Assembly (NCBI GenBank): GCA_009761415.1
Contig: QUOL01000001.1
Location: 1,984,001-2,048,000, forward strand
DNA: 64,000 bases
Source of the DNA: Sarcomyxa edulis
Taxonomy: Eukaryota; Basidiomycota; Agaricomycetes; Agaricales; Mycenaceae
Direction: 5' to 3'
Below the pieces are notes generated by a model, which was not told the DNA's origin, did not search any database, and saw only the letters and a program-made list of their open reading frames with translations. Position 1 is the stretch's first letter. Every line of letters starts with the position of its first letter. Of this stretch, positions 23,747 to 33,905 are shown in pieces. A program made the position numbers and the translations under genes.

Positions 23747-24334
23747 ATGCCTGCCCGCAGTATGCAAATGGCTCGCGAGAGGCTCTGCGACTACTTCATG
23801 ACGCTGAACGTCCCGTCCTTTATTCGACCCGTCTTCTATCCGCACGAGGGCTTCGATGGATTCTTCCGCAAACGCCTTCGTATGATGTTCGGTGTCATCC
23901 AGGCGACGCTTCCCCATAGGGTGACAGCATTTCCCGATGACACCGATAGCGTTATCGGGCAGTATACACTGTCGAGGCGGCTTATGCGGTTTTTCGTCGA
24001 GAACGTTGTACGGGCTTCCACCGTTTTTCAGCGGGGCAACGCAGAGATACTAAAAAAAAATCCTTCTGCGCAGGAACTCATCGTTGCATACCGTCAGCGG
24101 GCCAGGACCGATGCCAACGCCGCCGAATTTAAAATTCCTTCAGAGGTATCCCGTATGATGGAGTTCAGTCTTATCGTTTATGACAAGGTCGGATTTCATG
24201 GGGACTGGGCCCTCAGCAGCGTCGGTCAGAGGAGGGAAATGCTTCAGTCACTAAAAGATGAGGCCGACGTTAACGCTTCATTGACTGGCGGGGCAAAGGA
24301 GTATCCCGAATTTGAGGACCTGGTGTTCTGGTAA
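23747..24334 (+). CDS. Cargo gene 2: unknown protein of the tandem paralogue family
   Basis: Exon 1 (23747-24007, 87 codons) starts MPARSMQMARERLCDYFMTL and carries the family motif GFFRKRLRMMFGVIQA. It ends RLMRFFVENV. A GTACGG...GCGCAG intron (24008-24073, 66 nt) is in phase 0 at the family position; it has no in-frame stop, so a 195-residue unspliced form is possible. Exon 2 begins ELIVAYRQRARTDANA and continues IPSEVSRMMEFSLIVYDKVG, FHGDW, and EYPEFEDLVFW at the end. The predicted spliced protein has 173 residues. No signal peptide or membrane span is evident. Function unknown. Confidence 0.72.
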   Translation: MPARSMQMARERLCDYFMTLNVPSFIRPVFYPHEGFDGFFRKRLRMMFGVIQATLPHRVTAFPDDTDSVIGQYTLSRRLMRFFVENVVRASTVFQRGNAEILKKNPSAQELIVAYRQRARTDANAAEFKIPSEVSRMMEFSLIVYDKVGFHGDWALSSVGQRREMLQSLKDEADVNASLTGGAKEYPEFEDLVFW

Positions 24335-25397
24335 GCAGGCGCCGTCGGTCTCGTTCTTTGGGCCCCTCAGAGGGATACTAATAGTCGGAAATTCGCATTT
24401 CAGAACGCACGCGTAGCGGGGAAGCTTTCCTGGATGTGACCGAGGGGGTTTTTGTCGTCGTTGGTACTTTAACGGATAAACACTCCTTTCGCGTGCCGCG
24501 TTTGAATATCTTGTAGTTTATGGAATGCACTGTCGGTTCGGAGGGCAACGACGGTCTCGGGCAGCCTCCCAACCTCCTTTATAAAGGGTACCGATGTCCG
24601 ATGATTCCACCCGCTGTGCGCAGACATTTTGAATCGCGGACAGTTCGTAACTCAGTCAGCGGCTCTTGATGAGAGGAAAGTTCAGAGGGAAGGCGAGTGA
24701 GATGAGAACGGAGAGAGGTTATTAATGCTTTCAGAGCTTTTCTCCTTTACAGTTTCGCTATATCGCTCAGTGGCCTGGTCATCATTTCGTTCTTCCGTAG
24801 CCTCGCCGTTATACGATGTCAGGATGATCTTCTCGTCCCGTTCAATAACTCGGCCGGCGCAAGATGCTGTTCTCTTCTTCAAGATGATGCAGTTGCATTT
24901 CTACAGCGCTCAAAGCCGACAGCCGTCAAGCGCCAGCGGCTTCATGAAGTCATGGCCGTTTAGATCGAGGTGGCTTGCGTCCTGATCGTCGTTGTTCTTA
25001 CGGCGCAGTTGAGACTGTGCGTGTTAATACGTGTGCGGGTGATGTGACCGCGATCTTGCGAAATCTTTGCGAAGGAACGAGACACGGCGAAGTGTATCAG
25101 GTGAGGCAAGGACCTGCGACAATAGTCGAAAAGATGGTCCCAGGGTAGCGGCACGACGTGGCGGCCAGCTCGTGTTCTTTTGCATGTGGCATTTGCAACC
25201 GTTCCGTGGATATTTATACCGAAGTACAGGCATTTTTACTGCTTCTGATAAGGCATGGTCCGGAAAATCCAACGGTTAACAGTTGCCGCACAGAGTCCGT
25301 TCGGACACCTCTTATCGGTCCGAGACGTCAGTCCTAAGTCCGATGAGGTATAAAGAACGCCAGCTGGCGCAGGGTAGCCATCGATATTCCGGCCAAA
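24335..25397. other. Cargo gap with an orphan TATA box and only a weak frame
   Basis: TATAAA at 24580-24585 sits in the same context as the other cargo promoters, but no clear family member follows. A two-exon model from ATG 24668 with a GTGAGA intron into the frame ending at 24985 is conceivable, yet it lacks the family motifs. The stretch may be a decayed cargo unit, or regulatory. Confidence 0.4.
25349..25354 (+). promoter_or_regulatory. TATA box of cargo gene 3
   Basis: TATAAA lies 49 nt before the ATG at 25398. Confidence 0.65.
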
Positions 25398-25993
25398 ATG
25401 TCGCATGTCGTTAGTTCATCGTTTACTCAAGCTCTCCGAGACGAGTTTTTGTCGTATGCCCATCCTCCTGAAGTTCTTGCCGGGGATTTCGCTCCTACCG
25501 AGGGCTTTACAAACTTCCTTCGATTCCGCCTCCGCCCTATGGTGGAGATCGTCGAGCGGGGGTACGCGGCTTATCTTATAACGAGTTCCCCGAGAGACAC
25601 CGTTGAACCGATCATATGGAGCGAGACGAAAGGCTGGTTCCGCATCGTGTTGGATCATTTGGTAGGCGTCCGTGGTTCACTCGGTGAGCTTCGGAGTGTT
25701 AATCTTACGTCTTCTAGGATGCCATTCTACGGTTTAGGGATAGAGTGACGGCAATTGGCCGAGGAGACGAGGCCGTGGTTCCGTCAGAAGCGTTGCGCCT
25801 CGCAAGCATGGTGCAGCTATTCCTTATCCATCACGGAGTTGAGCTCGGGTACGATGAAGATGTACTTGTGAAGAGGAAGGATTTAACGAAGGAGTTCCTT
25901 TGGTCTATCGTCCCTGTAATGCACCGAGAGGCAGTTGCCGTAGAATTTCCGGAGTACGTGATACGGTTGGCAGGGGAGGGTACGGGCAAGTAG
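25398..25993 (+). CDS. Cargo gene 3: unknown protein of the tandem paralogue family
   Basis: Exon 1 (25398-25661, 88 codons) starts MSHVVSSSFTQALRDEFLSY and holds the clearest copy of the family motif, NFLRFRLRPMVEIVERG. It ends WFRIVLDHL. The phase-0 intron GTAGGC...TTCTAG (25662-25717, 56 nt) carries stops, so splicing is required to join exon 2. Exon 2 begins DAILRFRDRVTAIGRGDEAV and continues VPSEALRLASMVQLFLIHHG, then KEFLWSIVPVMHREAVAVEF and PEYVIRLAGEGTGK. The spliced protein would have 179 residues. This required intron is strong evidence that the family position is a real intron. Function unknown. Confidence 0.75.
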
Positions 25994-26031
25994 AAGGGGT
26001 GTCCGATAGCTGAATAGCGCGATATTTTTAG

Positions 26032-26037
26032 TATAAA
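26032..26037 (+). promoter_or_regulatory. TATA box of cargo gene 4
   Basis: TATAAA lies 47 nt before the ATG at 26079 and 39 nt after the stop of gene 3. Confidence 0.65.
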
Positions 26038-26078
26038 GAGGGTGAATCAATTCCTCCGTACAGGTCACCGCAGAGCCC

Positions 26079-26797
26079 ATGAAAATTATGGAACCCCTAC
26101 ACCAAGTCCTTTTGAACACTCTTGCCCAAGAGGCAGCAACGTTCGATATCCTTGATCGTGACGGAATGATTCACTATCTCAGATGCCTCCTGCGCCCCGC
26201 TGTCGGCCTCGTTGCCGATTTTATATTCCGTGAACTCGGGCCCGATGGCTACTTCGTAGCTTTAACTGGTCGCGAGAGGGTTCCCTACTACTGCAATGCG
26301 CAAATCGTGTTGCTCCTCGCGGTACGTTGGTCTAAACTCGACCCTTATCGATCTTATCGTTTAACGGGTTTTCACTTGATCGGTAACAGGTCCACTTCCA
26401 CAGCCAGTGGCAGGACCTGAACAAGCAGGACAGACGATTATACACGATTCCGTCCGAGATGAATAGAACGATCAGCCATTTGCGCTTGATTTGTCGGGCT
26501 GTCCGAATTCAGCCAGCAAGCCCCATTCATTGGGAGGTCGAAGCCGTCCGAGCTCTTACCGAGCTTAGCATACGCGCCCTGGCAGCTTACGCGTCGGCTG
26601 AAGATGCCTTCGATTGGCCGGAGTACGAGAAGCCCGGGGTTGCCGCGTTGGAAAGCGCGATGACCAGATCGATCCGTCTCGATCTCCTCGAAAGGGTCGT
26701 ACCTAAGCGCGTTGTCGTAGTCGAGGGGGAGTCCGAAGGTGCAGGATATAGCGACGCAGAGGACTGGCCAGGGTCGGAGGAGGAAACGACGGAGTAA
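26079..26797 (+). CDS. Cargo gene 4: unknown protein of the tandem paralogue family
   Basis: Exon 1 (26079-26321, 81 codons) starts MKIMEPLHQVLLNTLAQEAA and carries the family motif HYLRCLLRPAVGLVADFI. It ends AQIVLLLA. The phase-0 intron GTACGT...GTAACAG (26322-26389, 68 nt) contains stops. Exon 2 begins VHFHSQWQDLNKQDRRLYTI, continues PSEMNRTISHLRLICRAVRI, and then LTELSIRALAAYASAEDAFD with WPEYEK. The C-terminus is acidic (DAEDWPGSEEETTE). The spliced protein would have 216 residues. It shares the order motif, intron, IPSE helix and aromatic/acidic end with genes 2, 3 and 5. Function unknown. Confidence 0.74.
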
Positions 26798-26841
26798 AAT
26801 AACGCTCCCAGAATCATATGCCACTTATTGTAGTCTGCATA

Positions 26842-26847
26842 TATAAA
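26842..26847 (+). promoter_or_regulatory. TATA box of cargo gene 5
   Basis: TATAAA lies 57 nt before the ATG at 26899 and 45 nt after the stop of gene 4. Confidence 0.65.
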
Positions 26848-26898
26848 CCTCCCCGAATCGTTTGCTCCGTTCCTTAAGTCAGTAAAGTCCCATCAACG

Positions 26899-27834
26899 AT
26901 GTCCTTTATTCTCCGTTTGTCTGCAAATCGCTTTCCCGAGAATCCCCAGGATCCCGACCTCGAAAATGAGAGGTCTCCGACCACCATCTGGTCTCGGTCA
27001 ATTCGTAGCCTCCTAGGCATCGTTCATCTCTCCGTAAATGGGAGGTGTCCGACGGACGTTCCTCTCGAGGAAAGGCTCTGGGTCAGGACCCTCCTCACCC
27101 GGATCGTCAATTACGTAGTAAGCGGCTCGCTTGTTTTTCCTTCATCGTTCCCCTTTCAACATCGTCCGTCCAGCATCAAGCTATGAAACTCCGTGCCTCC
27201 GAGGCCATTAAATCAGGCTCTTGGGATACCATTCCAATTCCCGCTCAAGCCACCACTACCGTCGCCATGCTCGAGTTCTTTCTGAAGAACTTTGGTTTCG
27301 AGGGGGACTACGTTGCGGTCAACGTCAGGAACGTTGGGTATCTTTTATCGTCGGTGAAGAGCGAGATGGTTGCCCAGGCGCGTTTTACATATTTCTTGGT
27401 TCTCATTCTTCGTTGATTTATTTCTTTTCGTCCTTTTCTAGGCCGGATACGTCGGAACCGCCCTGGATTTCGATGGTTTTGAGTCGTCCGATGCGTACAA
27501 CGTGTACGGCGTGCTTCCCGAAATGAAGCAGCAGCAAGTCAACGACCTACTCAGATCGCGGGCGGCTTTCGTTCCCAATCCTATTCTTCCTGCTCCTCAA
27601 TATCCTCTTGTCCCCTTCGTCGCGAGGTTTCCCGTAAAAGAGGGCTTTGAAGAGGTCCGTCTTCACGGAGACGTTCCCGATCCTCGTCTCGGAGGTCTCC
27701 ACCAAGTTCATTTCGGCCCTGGAGCTTTCGGACAGGTAGATCCTCGGAACGCTGCGACGCGTGGGAGAGGTCGCGGAGGGGCAAGGGCTAATCGTCGAGG
27801 AGCTGGAGCGGTACCTGATACTACCATTCTGTAG
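26899..27834 (+). CDS. Cargo gene 5: unknown protein of the tandem paralogue family with RGG-like tail
   Basis: Exon 1 (26899-27117, 73 codons) starts MSFILRLSANRFPENPQDPD and has a weaker motif, SRSIRSLLGIVHLSVNG; it ends LLTRIVNYV. The phase-0 intron GTAAGC...TCCAG (27118-27173) sits at the family position. Exon 2 begins HQAMKLRASEAIKSGSWDTI, then PIPAQATTTVAMLEFFLKNF with GFEGDYVAV. A second intron (about 27369-27441) leads to AGYVGTALDFDGFESSDAYN. A proline-rich stretch and a basic glycine-rich tail (TRGRGRGGARANRRGAGA) follow, suggesting nucleic-acid binding. Spliced length is about 268 residues. The donor of the second intron (GTTGCC) is non-ideal, so that join is tentative. Function unknown. 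Confidence 0.7.
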
Positions 27835-28508
27835 ACCGTCCGATGAGTTTCCGATTCCTTGCCTCTGTAAAATAAATGCCTGATAACAGGCGCATAATTC
27901 GTTCATAATTTTGCATAGTGTGAGACCCAGCGTCTCGGTCTCCTCGTAAATCTGTAAAACGTTGTGAGTTGCATACTTTTAATCATATCAGCGCATAATT
28001 GGGTTCGGTCTGCGTCAGTAGATCCGCTGGCCAGCCAGATCTACCGTCTCCGAACCCCGCATAGTCGTTTTCTTCCAATTTCTTTCGATCGTTTGTCGTC
28101 CGTGGTCTTTTTCGCAGTATTTCGTCACTGTGTACAGGAGAGCCGTCGCTCTCTATCCGTTCCGTATTTGAGGTTATAAGCCCCATGCGCCAACCATACT
28201 ATTCTTTCTTGCTTGTCTCGTATTTCGGTTCTTCGTATTTCTTCCTTTCGTGTTCTTCCAATTTGACGTTCGTATTTTGACTTCCAGGTTTAATTCATTC
28301 CCCCTCCCCTTTTTCTTCCACCTTATAGACCATCGTTCTTCTTTCTTGTGAGCGGTTGTTTACCAAAGGCTTTATCGTTTCGGCAATCGATTCGGCTTCT
28401 TTCCACGTGGCTGGAGATATCCGGGCTGAGATTTATCTGGGAGAGTTCTTTTGTTCTCGAAACCTCTTTTCGTTACAGTATCCTTTTTCACTTCGTCAGG
28501 AATCAGAT
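27835..28508. other. Spacer between cargo genes 5 and 6
   Basis: The stretch is rich in T/C runs, especially 28080-28340, and holds no family motif. It may contain the promoter and an untranslated first exon of gene 6. A TTATAAG sequence near 28174 and TTATAG near 28323 are weak TATA candidates. Confidence 0.4.
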
Positions 28509-29976
28509 ATGTCGTCCACTACCCGTACGTCGACTGGAAGGTTCAACCGGTCAATTTATGGTTTGTGAACTCCTTCATCGTCTATGTCGGTGTGCTAACG
28601 AATCTTATTCAGATATTCTGGATGGCACCGTTGCGCAACCTCTCTTGTCCGCCCTCTCTGGCGATGTCGATTTACGAAACCTCTCGGCTAGTCAGCGGAG
28701 CGCCCTTGTATCCACTAGACGAATTCCCGGGTCACTTTTTGGCGTGTACAGGCAGCTAATGCCTGATCGTATCACGAAATCATCGAAGGAATTGAGATCC
28801 ATGATGTTTAACCTTTTATCGATCGGTTATCCCAGCACGCCACCAGCTTGCTTCCACAATTTCCCGGAGCTGAATTCTTCTGTCATAAAGTTCATCAACA
28901 ATTTTCCCTACGTTCCCGACTTTATTCTTGAAGCTATTTCGTATAATCTTCCGCGCACCATGGTTATTGCTAGCTGCGATCCTGAGCTTTCGAGCGACGA
29001 ACCAGCCGATTCTTGTAAGTACTCCTCCCGGGCTCGTAGGTTAATTATTAAAACTGCTCGCGCCCGAATGGTTTAGCCACTAGTGATGTCGAACCCGAAA
29101 GTGACTCCCCAAGGAAGAAGCAGGCCAGGCGGTCTACCCGTCGGTCGAAAAAAATCACAGGCTCCCCTGTACCCAGAATCACCGTGCTTCCAGCAGCTGA
29201 GGCTCATCGAGCACTTTCCTCGGCACGGCAGAATCAGAGAGGCAGGAAGAACCGTCTCTACTTTATTCGAGCCAGAGTCGGTCCTTCCTTTGCTTCATTT
29301 CATATTTTTAGCCGGCTGACTCCCTTCTTTCAAGGACTACCGATGCTCCGAATGTATTCGCGATGATGTTCCTTGCCTCGGTTTCAGATCTCGGCCATGC
29401 GACTTCTGCGAAGGAAAGCAATCCGTTTGCAGTCTCGCAGATGGAGAAGATAATCTCAGTAAGCCTTTTCTTCAGGGCGACGGGTATAATTGAAACCGTA
29501 GAAATTTCCCTTTTTTAGGCGAATCAATGGCTCGCGCTACCGGTTGCATCAAGGTCCTGAAGAAGCCCGAGATGGTTTCAAGTGACGTATCTGGTGAAGC
29601 TAGAATCCTAGCAAGCCCAATCGCCAGTTCGTCAGCCCGTCCCGATTTTCATAACGCCGCCCCTGGCCCGTTTCCGCGCATCGACCCAGGGCGTCCAATT
29701 ATTCGCCTGTCTCCGGAACATCATCCTCAACCGCAGTCTGAATCCAGTATCGCACGCAGCGAGAAGATGGATGCCGTCGTTCGCGATTCCAGGTCCCGCC
29801 TTCTTGATGGTGCCAGGGATTCGTCTGCTTTCGGCGTGCTAAGCCCCGTTGTCGTCGATCATATGACCCCGATTATTGATCAGGTGATGAAGGACATTAG
29901 TTTGGCATATCGCGTGTTAATCGAGGATGCTATCGACGAGGCCGATGAAGAGGAGATCGCAATGGCGTTTTTGTAA
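28509..29976 (+). CDS. Cargo gene 6: multi-exon unknown protein with Cys-rich segment
   Basis: This gene differs from the five paralogues. Exon 1 (28509-28560, MSSTTRTSTGRFNRSIY) joins through a 52-nt intron to 28613-29014, which encodes DILDGTVAQPLLSALSGDVD and NNFPYVPDFILEAISYNLPR. A GTAAGT intron (29015-29076) leads to an acidic/basic segment DVEPESDSPRKKQARRSTRR resembling a nuclear-localisation region. A later exon gives RPCDFCEGKQSVCSLADGED, with the cysteine pattern C-x2-C-x6-C. The last exon (29520-29976) ends in an acidic helix EDAIDEADEEEIAMAFL with TAA at 29974-29976. The join between about 29253 and 29387 is uncertain. It converges on pol with about 150 bp between stops. Function unknown. 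Confidence 0.62.
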
Positions 29977-30126
29977 CATAAGTCCATTTTCTTGCATTTC
30001 TTGCTTGTTTCATTAGTTTGTCACGGATCCCAGCCTTGTATACCTTTCCCTTGCCGAACGGCACTTTCCTAATGTATAATATGAATCGATATTTGTTAAA
30101 TAAGCCGGATGAGCGTGAATTGAAAA

Positions 30127-33100
30127 TCAAAAAGTCTTTTTCGTTGCCTCGCTGGTCCTACGTTCGCCCCGCCCCATCTGCTCCGGTATTAGTGTCGTGC
30201 CCTCGTGCTCCGGTCTTCTAGGAAACTGCCAAAGTCTCGTCCTATATGTCCCTGGTAGAGAGTCGTCCCCTGGCTCCACCAAGCTGTACTCGTCCGGTGT
30301 ATCATCATCCGCCATGTCATCCAGCTGTTTCGTAGTTTTACCCACTAAAGTCGTGACTTGAATAGTGATTTCGTTCCTCCTGAAGTAGGGTACCAATCGG
30401 TGCGCCGCAAAGCGATGTTCCGCGATCGCACCATTGACTTCGGAGAGTATATAACTCCCCGACTTCGTTTGTCGGACAACAACCATCGGACCTATATATC
30501 GGGGCTTCATCTTGTTATTCAGCTCCTTCTCGATCCTTGTGTTTCTGATGAGTACAAGCCTGCCCGGGGCAAACTTGAAGTCGTAAATCTGTCCTTCATA
30601 TTTTTTCAAGAACTGCTCCGCCGACTCGAGCCTAGCCTTATACTTGTCTCTCTGTATTTTGGATAGCTCCTTTTCCCGTCTTTGAAGCTTCATCGCTCTT
30701 CGCGTTATGAGTTCTCCGAAGTCCATTTCTTCGTCGATGAACGGGTGCATGTACGTTGACTGTTCCAAATCAAACGGATGTATCGCCTGGACACCGTGCG
30801 CTATGTAATATGGCGAATACCCCGTGGATTTCTGAATTGTAATCCGCTCGGCCCAGAATATAGCGTGCGCTGCTTTCGGCCAAATCGACTGGTTCCCATC
30901 GCACGACTTAATGAGCGATTCTCGGACATCGTAATGCTTTCGCTCGATGACCCCTTGCGCTTGTGAATTATAACCCGAAATTCGTATATGATTGATTCCG
31001 TACTGCTTTTTGAGGTGATCGACCGCTTTGACCCAAGGTTTCCCATTGTCCGTGACGATCTCCATTATACTTCCCCATCTGCATAGGACATCTTCGAAGA
31101 TGAAGCTGGCCAGATTAATAGCACTCTCATTTTTCAGCATTCTCCATTCCGGATATGAGCTGAGCGAGCATCGTCCATGAGCAATCACATGAAAGCCATC
31201 AACTGTAGGAAGGTGCATTGTGTCCATATAGATTTTCCCGAATAGCGGAAACGGAACCGCCACGGTTGGAGGAATGTGGATCTTCGAACTGTTTCGGAGT
31301 TGGCATTGGTGACATGTCCTGACGAACCAGGACACATCTCTGCTCATACTTGGCCACCAAAACCTATCCATCAGGCTGACCTTCGTTGTCCAAGTTGCTT
31401 TATGGCCGAATTTATCGTGGAGCTCGGACATTATTTGAATCCTCTTCTCCGGTGGGAGTACGATTTTGTGTTTTAGCTGTCTGTCCTTTCTCCATAATTG
31501 CCCATTCAGGACAAAGAAGTGAGCCGCTTTCTTCATAAATGCTTTGAATTGTTTATCGGACAATCCTTCGGGCCTGCTCGCTGTTTCAAGGTACTCAGTT
31601 ATTCGTACAAGTTCCTCGTCTTGTTTGATAGCAAGAGTTGATTGGGGAATAACCACGTTCGGGACAACTTCGCCAATAAGGACTGCCGATACTTCTCTTC
31701 TTCGGCCAGGTAGCGAGGCGAAATATGCCTTTGCTATTGCTTCAGGAAAATCGCGCTCATCTATCATTAATCGATGAGGCGGCACCGTATCCAGTATTGA
31801 CCGAGCTCTGTTTTCGTTCCAGTTTAGCATTTCGACCGAGAATCCGCACGCCCTATCGATCCATTCTTCGACGTCGTCTTCCTCTTCCGAGTCTTCCGGG
31901 GCCTTTCGTCGTCTAGATAGACCGTCCGCCGGCCCCATTGCCGTTCCTGGAATGTGCTCTAGTTTGAACGTGAACAGCTGGATAGCTGCTATCCATCTAT
32001 TGATAGCCGCATTAGGTTGTATATCCGGATTATTTAGCATTCCTTTGATATATTTCGCATCTGTTCGGACCGTCAGGTTTTTAACCCCGACTATGTATAG
32101 CCTATAAGCCCTGAGGGCCCTGAATAAGCCATAGAGTTCGATTTTTGCCTGGGAGTATCCTTGCTCGCGTTCATTCCACGTAATAGAGCCAAATCTAGAC
32201 GGATATTCGATCCCGTCTTGTCCGAGCTGTAGCAGGACACAGCCCATCGCCCTCCAAGATGAATCAACAACTAGATATACCATCCTTTCCGAGTGGTAAT
32301 CTATTGCTCGGAGTGCCGGAGAGGTTATTAAGAGATGTTTGAGCGTTTCCATGGCTTTTATCTGTGACAATCCGAAGACGAAATCGACGTCCTTTCGTGT
32401 AAGCATGACCAGCGGCCGCGCATGTAGCGAGAAGTTCTTTATGAAGATCCTCATTAGTCCGAGCGTTCCTAGGAAGGCTCGGACATCTGTTAAATCTTCG
32501 CAGGGTGGCCAATCTTTGATTTTCTGGACCTTTGTTTCATCCGGGACTCTGCCATGCACGTTACAGCGGTGGCCAACGATGACGACCGATGGTACTGCCA
32601 AAAATGATTTCTTGGCGTTGAACGTTCCTCCTGCGTGCCTTATTCGGTGAACAATTCGATTGACATTCACCAGGTGTTCCCACACGAATCTCCTTATCCC
32701 TGGGTTGTCCGGTATTGTCTCGTATTCCCCGGTTTCCGATTGGTAGTACGTTGCTGGTCCCTTCACCGGACAATCGTCCACGAACGGTTGTGTGATGTTC
32801 GGAATCTCGTCTTGCAGAATGAACGAAACATCTCCCTGTTGTATCTGGACCGAGTTAGTGTATCCTTGTGGAAGCCTTGTTAGCCTAAAAGTGCCCATCG
32901 GCGTTTGGAACGTCGTAAGATCCCTTGAAGGTATAGCGAGGATTCTGTGGTCGAATCCCACAAACAGATCGAACATTCCATATATCGTAGCCCCACCGAA
33001 GGACTCCGCATAGACTTCGACGATCGGCGGGCAGCCCGCGTCCTTTATCGTTACAGCATTAAGAGGCTGTAAGTCGTGCACAATCCTTAACGATACCCCA

Positions 33101-33905
33101 TCCTTCTTTGGCACGCAGAACCACCTCGACCTGTACGATGAATTCGATGGTTCATATACTCCTGCCGCTATCTTGTCTTTGACTGCCTGTACCACCTTAT
33201 CTCGTATCCCCGGTGGTATCGGAATGTTTTTATAGCTCCAAGGGGTGTGTTCGAGAACTGGGAGCTTAATCGGTTCGAAGTAGTCCGATCTGAAGTGGCC
33301 TTTTTCCATCTCGTTCCAGGCGAACGCCGTTTCGTGCGTTTTGATTATATGATGGACTAGTTTTTCTTCCTCAGGCCATAAAAAACCGTCCGGGTTGATA
33401 TTTTGTTCCATCATCCTTTCCATCGTATATCTCGTGCCTGGTTCGAATCGCGGCGGATGTGTTGGTAGCTCAGGCAGCGTTTCCAGCGGGTCCGACGGGA
33501 ACTTTCGTACTATCCTGTATTCCTCTGGTAGCGTAGCAGCGACCGGTTGGGTCCTTTTATCCACCGGTTTGTACTTCTTCCCCTTCTTTCTCTTCTGCGG
33601 TATTTTGTTGTCCGAAAGCGTCAGGCATTGCGTATTTTCATTTAGTATACAATTTTCACATGAGGGCTGATTGAGGGTTTGCTCCGCTCCCTCCGTTTCC
33701 GTGTTTTCGTAGTGCGTTCCGGTAAATATGTTACTCGCTGGGTGGCCCAGTCTGGAAGGGGAAAATCGTGTCGTCGAGTTCGTTGTTACATTATGATCGT
33801 TAATTTCAGTAGTCTGGGTATCGTCGGTCACCGTAAAATACTTGACCGATATGCTTTTTCGAAGGTCCGTCTCGACTACTGACGGCCTCCGACCGGGCGA
33901 AAACC
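30127..33905 (-). CDS. Nested element pol (reverse transcriptase, RNase H, integrase), -1 frame to gag
   Basis: Pol makes the cDNA and integrates it. The frame has no ATG at its start; it overlaps the end of gag in the -1 frame and is open back beyond the GGGTTTT site at 33900-33906. Reverse transcriptase motifs: VHDLQPLNAVTIKDAG, FRLTRLPQGYTNS and catalytic FVDD (about 32768-32790). RNase H shows VVDSSWRAMGCVL and an ELYGLFRAL helix. The integrase has HHCC zinc binding (GHKATW, CHQCQ) and a D,D,E triad in MDTMHLP, TDNGKPWV and VIERKHY. A GPY/F-like module (KPRYIGPMVVVRQ) follows. There is no chromodomain. FVDD replaces the commoner YxDD but keeps both aspartates. The frame is uninterrupted, so pol looks potentially active. 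Confidence 0.92.

Noticed and set aside
22554..30126. Cargo region as an envelope gene
   Set aside because: No signal peptide, fusion peptide-like segment or membrane anchor was seen in the cargo proteins, and they are antisense to gag-pol.
32768..32790. FVDD instead of YxDD in the nested reverse transcriptase as a sign of inactivation
   Set aside because: Both catalytic aspartates are present, and phenylalanine at the first position occurs in other retroelement enzymes.
33430..33450. GGTTCGAATC-like tRNA B box
   Set aside because: It lies inside pol coding sequence and no A box or cloverleaf surrounds it. The similar GGTTCGAACC at 8208 is coding too.
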